DNA from: Mytilisepta virgata
Lineage: Eukaryota > Mollusca > Bivalvia > Mytilida > Mytilidae
Assembly (NCBI GenBank): GCA_028015205.1
Contig: CM051511.1
Location: forward strand, 33,844,001-33,908,000
Direction of reading: 5' to 3'
Length of the DNA stretch: 64,000 bases
Below, one piece after another: positions 58,688-64,000 of this stretch. The notes below the pieces were generated by a model. That model was not told the DNA's origin. It did no database searches and saw nothing but the letters and a program-made list of their open reading frames with translations. Position numbers and translations under genes: made by a program. Each line of letters starts with the position of its first letter. Position 1 is the first letter of the stretch.

Positions 58688-58930
58688 AGAATCTGGAGTG
58701 CTATTGATTTTCATGGTTAAAGGCCAAGTTTACATGATTTTCATGGTTAAAGGCCAAGTTTACATGGTCACAATTGTTCGTAACATCATTGTGAACACTC
58801 TAGAATCAACAGTCTTCACTGGATTTATACCTAACTTTATACAAAGATTAAATTTATCAAGATCTAAAAGCTTAAAAATTTTAATGGGAAATGACAAGAA
58901 AATACTTATACATGTACTAATTTTCACGGT
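58688..58930 (+). repeat. dispersed repeat, right part, with a perfect 30-base tandem duplication
   Basis: Continues the 56.85 kb family (GTGAACACTCTAGAATCAAC at 58793). The 30-base unit GATTTTCATGGTTAAAGGCC-AAGTTTACAT at 58706-58735 is repeated exactly at 58736-58765. Confidence 0.65.
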
Positions 58931-60127
58931 GAGGGGTTGCCACGCTTTGCGTTGCCCTTGTTTACTTGTGAATAACTTAATATTTACTTTAAAATTAGCA
59001 AATAAGCTTTTAATTTGAATATCTACGATAGTTACAGTGTTTATTTCAGGTTTTCATGTTGGATGGTAGATATTCGTTTGTTTCGTGCAAATTGTTTAAA
59101 CTGCAACCTGCCTGTCTAACGCATGTCATATTTTATTTTTCGTTCATCGAGATTGACACCTTTTTTACACTTACCAACTAGTATTCATATCCACCTGTAC
59201 AAACCTTCATGTAATAGTGAATTCAGTTGAAAACTGAAGCACCCTAACAGAGCAGTCAAAATTTTCCTTGAGTATTTCAGTGACTTTGAAATGATTTTCC
59301 TCCGTAAAGTTACATTTTCTGATCTTTTAATACATATGATATTTATACAAAAAATACATTATCTTATTTATTCCACATTATGAACTATACAAAATAGTTG
59401 AAAAAGGTTTTTTTTTGGCAGGGCGGGTTAGTCTACTCTTGTAGATCAAATATTTCACGGATTAAATGGATTAAGTAATGAACAAATTTTGTATCGGTAG
59501 ATATGAAATTTAACGGACCTAAAACATTAATATTGACCTTCGCCTTTGTCAATTTTAATTTTGTTTATCTATATATCAAAACTCAAATTGACCTTTCCAA
59601 AAGACTGTATTTGCATAATATATACAAATTATTTCTTATTTTTGTACAAGATCTTATTTTGTTTGGTTTTTAAAAACCGTGTTATGTACAGTGTCATACA
59701 CAAATTATGAGACAAATAACCTATCAATTGTCAAAGATTGGGCTAAAAAACGACGATACTATGATACCATGTACGATACGTAATAAAACATTATACAATA
59801 CCATATACTACATTATAAACCTTGCCACAAAAAATAAGTTTACGAAACAGAAACGATGATTTGCTTTACTTGCATGAACCAGGAACGAATGCTATATTAA
59901 CGACAAAAGAAAAATTATTAATGATGAACGAACGTTGAATGAAGGATGATCGAACGATGTACGAGCGATAAATGTCAATTCTTGCGTACATACACTTTGC
60001 CAGATGTAACTGACAAATCTCCCAATATATCGGACATTATATTAGTAACGGGAAGGGAAAGTAAAAAAAACGAGAATGATTTTGCTACGTCTTAAATTTA
60101 GCATATGATACATAACAAAAAACTCAC
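58931..60127. other. intron of the Hint gene, AT-rich
   Basis: Nothing else recognised. Confidence 0.4.
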
Positions 60128-60343
60128 CATGCTCTGCATCAATAGGCTTTACATATGTACCATCAATTAGTAAAAGCTTATCTATCTTATTTTGATGTGA
60201 ATTATGTATTAATGCATCTATTAAAGAGATGTCTTTATGTCCTGGTATATTGCACACAACACCACTCTTGGTGAAAGGATAAATTGCACACATGTTACTT
60301 GGACAGATGTTAATCTTACATGGATAAAATGATACATCAATAT
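60128..60343 (-). CDS. Internal exon of the Hint-domain gene
   Basis: Acceptor TTTCTTTTTTGTAG and donor GTGAGT flank 216 bases (2 + 71 codons + 1, phase 1 on both sides). The peptide has clustered cysteines (FYPCKINICPSNMCAIYPF, SGVVCNIPG) followed by HKDISLIDALIHNSHQNKID and KLLLIDGTYVKPIDAEH. The leftover G joins CC of the next exon to give Ala just before AQGGCFPP. I do not recognise the domain; its position before Hint is where secreted, cysteine-containing partners usually sit in Hint proteins of invertebrates. The frame is fully open. The link to the 55.3 kb exon rests on phase, strand and order. Confidence 0.6.
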
Positions 60344-60999
60344 CTACAAAAAAGAAAAAAAAATACATGCCAAAGTAAAATAAGTAAAGAATTCTGATAA
60401 CATTAAGACACAAAAAAAGTCAATGTACTCGATAGATCCTGTTCAAAAAAGCTTGGAAGGATTCGAAAAAAGGCAGCTATAACCTTAATCACCAACGCGA
60501 TCTTCATACTGTATGTGTGTATAATGCTAGGTAGGCGGAAAAATGTTGCAATTCATGAACTGAAACTCCAGACTTCAGCTTTTTGGAAATTTCTCAGTTG
60601 TAAGCGCAGTAATCTCAGGTTTTCTATTTTGCACTTAACTTTCTAAGCAGTAACATAACATGTGTCATATGTTAGAAATTGATTCGTTTTTTTTTCGTGT
60701 ATTTGATAGATATTGACATCCCCCAAGAGAACCAAAACCAGTCTAATTAATCTTCCAGACAAATCTATGTTCAGGCCTTGTTGATATCACCACTCCAAAA
60801 GATTAATGGTTATCTATTCTATTAATAAGATTATATAATTTATGTTTACACCTAATCGTATTTTATAAGATTGAAATGTGAAGAGTGACATTAATGGAGC
60901 CGCTCAGGTATTTTCTTAACATCGCACCATATGTCACGACCAATTTGTCATCCAAGTGTACATTGCTAGTAATTTTATCTTTCGTTTTGAGTGCTATTT
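60344..60999. other. intron of the Hint gene, AT-rich
   Basis: Nothing else recognised. Confidence 0.4.
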
Positions 61000-61550
61000 T
61001 TATGATTTTTGCCTGTTCTTTTAATGGTTTTAATTGTATCTTTTTGGTGTTTGTTTTATTTGAGGGTTTGGTTGTATCTTTGTAATACCTGTTCTTTTTG
61101 TGGTTTTGTTTATATTGTTTGTGATTGTGATTGACATTTTGCGATGCTAGTTCTTTTGGTAATGTTGTTATATCTTTGTGGTGCTTGTCCTTTTTGTGGT
61201 TTTGATAGTATTTGTGTTGTGCTTCTTCGTCTGTGCTTTTGATTGTATCTATGTGGTACTTGTTCTTTTATACTGTATCTTTGTGGTGCTTGTTATTCTG
61301 TGATTTGGATGGTGTCTTTATAATGCATGTCTTTTTAAAGTTTTGATTGTATCTTAGCTGTGTATTTTCTTATGTGGTGTTTGATTATATATTTATTCAC
61401 GTGTTCATTTTGTTGTTTGGATTGTATCTTCGTGGTGCTTGCTGTTATTGTAGTATCTTATTGCGTCTTTGTGGTGCCCGTTCTTTTTTATTGTATTTTT
61501 GTGGTGCTTGTTATTTTTGCTAATTCTTTGGTTTATGTCTTGAATTTATA
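61000..61550 (+). repeat. degenerate T-rich minisatellite (TTTGTGGTGCTTGTTCTTTT)
   Basis: Units of about 40-50 bases built from TTGTATCTTTGTGGTGCTTG and TTCTTTTTGTGGTTTTGA recur a dozen times with heavy drift. The plus-strand open frames here (rich in Phe, Val, Leu) are produced by the repeat. Confidence 0.7.
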
Positions 61551-61555
61551 TTAAA

Positions 61556-62616
61556 TGTTACATTTGAGAAAAAGTTGTATGACGTCATTTTATAGGCGTA
61601 ATTTCCCCTAGAACGTTTAAATTTTCGTTTTTCGTTTATTTCTCAACAATGGTACATGATAAAGGCATGGGGTATTTTGTTTTAACATCAGGGATTGATA
61701 ACCTTCAAATTGGCATCAAGGTCAAAGGTCAAGGTCAAGTTCTATTATTTGACATTTGCTTGTTATCACTACTCCTCTGAAATGGTTGTAGATAGCCAAG
61801 GAAATGTAATGGTGGAAATGTTTAGGACATTGATGCGCAACTTTGTTACATTTGAGTTAAAGTTGTATGACGTCATCTTTTGAGAGGAATTGCGCCTAGA
61901 ACGTTCAAACTTAAGGTTTTTTCGTTTATAACTTGACAATGGTACATAATAATGGCATGGGGTCTTCTAAAATGAGCTCAACGACCAATGACCTTGAAAA
62001 AGGTCACAAGGTCAAAGGTCAAGGTCATGACCTATATTACGTGTTTTGCATTTTTTAACACTTTATAAGTTTTTTCAGATTTTTAAAGCAATTAAAGCTA
62101 TTGAAAGCGTGAAATTCAGGCACTACTTTTGATGACGTCATTTCTGGCAACGTTATTATTTCTGTAGACGTTTTTAGATGTTTTGGATATAATGGAGTGT
62201 TAATTAATGTGACAATGTTACAACCCATGAAAACGTCTAGAATTGTCAATTTATAAGGTCACATTAATGCTGTTTTTTGATGTTTATAGTGCAAAACAGT
62301 ATAATTCATCACAAACATTTAGTTAACCAGAAATAAACATTTTTCTTAGTTACTCAAACTAGCAGTCCATATATTTTTTTAACAATTGAGAAATTACCTA
62401 TCATATCAAACCAGACGTGATATTTGTAATACGGGAAGTAGCATAATACCTCCCTTATTTCAGTACATAGAACCATATATCTTTGAAATCACTGAAAGTT
62501 TAGCTATGCTCTAAAACCAACAATTACATTTTAAACCTCATTTTTTTTATCAACAAATCTGCAATTGAGGTGGAAAAGACCTTCAATTGTTCTCTGAACA
62601 ATTGGATTGTAATTTT
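61556..62616 (+). mobile_element. 5'-truncated second copy of the hairpin-ended 289-base element
   Basis: Matches 32648-33664 nearly throughout (TTGTATGACGTCATTTTATA, CTCCTGAAATGG-type text, TTCTGGCAACGTTATTATTT), with half-site clusters at 61718 and 62008 (spacing 290). It ends with the same CAATTGTTC-TCT-GAACAATTG hairpin. An extra ~36 bases near 62224 (CATGAAAACGTCTAGAATTG) are absent from the first copy. Confidence 0.8.
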
Positions 62617-63311
62617 TCTTGATCTTCTGCAGCAACATACAAGATAACAATTTAGATCAAATCAAGCATTTTAGTCTTGCAGTCAATTGAAAAAACACAA
62701 CAAAGGTAAATATTGAATAACTCATTCTTAAGTTTTATGAATTATGAATGAACTAACGTTGATTCATTAGTACCGAACATTTTATCTTGTGCTGATCTTG
62801 TTATTTCGATTTTGGCTAAAAATTCAGAAATTTTAAAACAGTCAAGAGAAATATGCAGCTCAGGCATTCAGTAATGTTGCTTTTATTCCTTGACGTTGTG
62901 CTTTTGAAATATATGTACTTGGACAGTAAATTTCTAAACAACTTAATTACTTAAAATTCAGTTGGAAACATTTCGCTTATATTCAGAACTAGTAGAAAGA
63001 TATTATCAAATCCGTAAAAAGTGAGTATGCGGTCGACAGGAAGCAAGAAAATACAAAATAGAAAGAGGATAAAGTGGGTAAATACAAAGATAAGTTCCAT
63101 GGTATTATAGTTATCATAACAATTAAAGGGACATAGGATTGTACATGTACATGTAACATTTTCGATAACTATTTTTTCACACAGACATCGTGGCAAATGG
63201 ATGCTTATGTATTCATTTCGCATCAAAATTGACACATTCGGGATGAATGTGTCTACTGTCGCTCGGTAGAAGAATGTTTCTGGACTCTTGGATCTGGTCA
63301 TATGTACTTAC
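62617..63311. other. intron of the Hint gene
   Basis: A 116-codon minus-strand frame (62951-63301) lies just 3' of the small exon but starts inside its donor and has no motif; I do not call it. Confidence 0.35.
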
Positions 63312-63362
63312 TGTATGGATAGCATTCGGATAACACAGAATAACCACCTTCACAATGCTGTA
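63312..63362 (-). CDS. Small internal exon, probably of the Hint-domain gene
   Basis: Acceptor CTTTTTGCAG and donor GTAAGT flank 51 bases: 2 bases, 16 codons (QHCEGGYSVLSECYPY) and 1 base. Phase 1 at both ends, compatible with the exon at 60128-60343 (A plus AT gives Asn). Two cysteines and the aromatic-rich text suit a secreted protein. Earlier exons lie outside the window. Its shortness makes it less certain than the other two. Confidence 0.5.
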
Positions 63363-63631
63363 CTGCAAAAAGAAACATACTGACATGAATAAAAAATAAA
63401 TTATATTGAAAGAAAATTTCGCTATTTTTTTTGCATATTTTCAGTTATCCATCCTTACTCTGTGGTGTGAATAAACAAAAAATAAACACAACACATCGTG
63501 ACAACCAAACAAATGACTATTTGCCTAGACTAATATAATGAAAAGGTTAAGCACATGTTTAAATTTGCAGAGTAAAAATCGAATGCTTTCATTGATCTCT
63601 GTTTAAATTTGAAGTAAATTGAGTAATCAGT

Positions 63632-63668
63632 TCTTCGAATATCCCTTTGGTATTTCTTGACTTTACTT
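63632..63668 (+). repeat. last 37 bases of a Penelope-like element (subfamily A)
   Basis: CTTCGAATATCCCTTTGGTA-TTTCTTGACTTTACTT is identical to the family's 3' terminus and nothing upstream is related: an extremely 5'-truncated insertion, or a relic. Confidence 0.7.
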
Positions 63669-64000
63669 CTTATACAATGCATAAGATTTTCACAAACACT
63701 ATCTAAGGGAAAGATTTTACAACAGTTTCCGCAAAATTATTCTTCAACAAGTATCTTTCCTGTTATTAAAACTAATGGGTCTCCTTAAAAAAACTCTGGT
63801 TGATCGTAGGTGTTAAAAATACATATGTTTTTCTTTTAATCAGAAATTTTCTGTGTAACTTCCAACGTGAACAATTTGTGATATTTCCTTCCTTTCAAGT
63901 TACGCATGTAATAATCTATTGTCCCATTTTCTTTTCCAGATGGTTCATTACTGCAAGATATTCTGTCCTACATGTATATTATCCGTTATAGTTTTTAGTG
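63669..64000. other. AT-rich non-coding stretch to the window end
   Basis: Nothing recognised. Confidence 0.35.

Noticed and set aside
61005..61554. Phe/Val-rich open frames as membrane proteins
   Set aside because: They are translations of a T-rich minisatellite and have no start context or homology.
32785..61883. Two nearly identical 62-codon open frames at 32785-32973 and 61695-61883
   Set aside because: They lie at the same place in two copies of the hairpin-ended repeat; the identity comes from the repeat, and the translation runs through the AGGTCA clusters with no protein motif.

Overview
This is AT-rich, intron- and repeat-dominated eukaryotic DNA, most likely from a bivalve of the mussel type (Mytilus or a relative). 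That placement is an inference from repeat families I associate with mussels and other bivalves: a 165-base array headed by a GTGAGCT hairpin, a MetaSINE-like tRNA SINE, and small hammerhead-ribozyme retroelements. No complete protein-coding gene lies in the window. The supportable host coding sequence is a terminal RING-finger exon (1.7 kb, minus), three phase-matched minus-strand exons ending in a shortened Hint (hedgehog/intein-type) domain (63.4, 60.3 and 55.3-54.8 kb), and a few weak single exons.

The most interesting content is a set of retrozyme-like elements. Five type I hammerhead ribozyme motifs occur at 17.04, 17.21, 20.65, 21.02 and 34.01 kb, in two sequence families (unit lengths 378 and 372 bases). 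Stem I and stem II have different sequences in the two families but still pair. One element is flanked by 66-base perfect direct repeats one unit apart, and another carries two ribozymes one unit apart. Both are what reverse transcription of a circular or multimeric RNA would leave. Each family also carries a second conserved stem-loop block away from the ribozyme.

Fragments of a Penelope-like reverse transcriptase element are scattered throughout (0.0, 3.1-3.75, 19.7, 34.6, 38.4, 46.1, 47.2-47.8, 51.7-52.5, 55.7 and 63.6 kb). Their 3' regions share a stem-loop whose two arms change together between copies and subfamilies. This element type is a plausible source of reverse transcriptase for the retrozymes. 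A separate LINE relic lies at 29.3-30.3 kb and a broken transposase-like gene at 48.2-50.6 kb.

Layout: 0-9 kb, RING exon, retroelement tails, a 0.6 kb tandem duplication; 10.8-14.6 kb, 146-base and 165-base repeat arrays and minisatellites; 16.9-21.7 kb, retrozymes; 22.7-24.8 and 27.2-29.2 kb, an old 2 kb direct duplication; 29-38 kb, LINE relic, a hairpin-ended element with a 289-base array of nuclear-receptor half-sites, a retrozyme; 38-44 kb, repeat arrays, one carrying consensus estrogen-response palindromes; 44-51.5 kb, weak exons and the transposase relic; 51.6-54.7 kb, a 165-base array interrupted by a reverse-transcriptase insertion; 54.8-63.4 kb, the Hint gene, with large introns full of repeats, including a nested inverted-repeat element at 57.1-58.7 kb.
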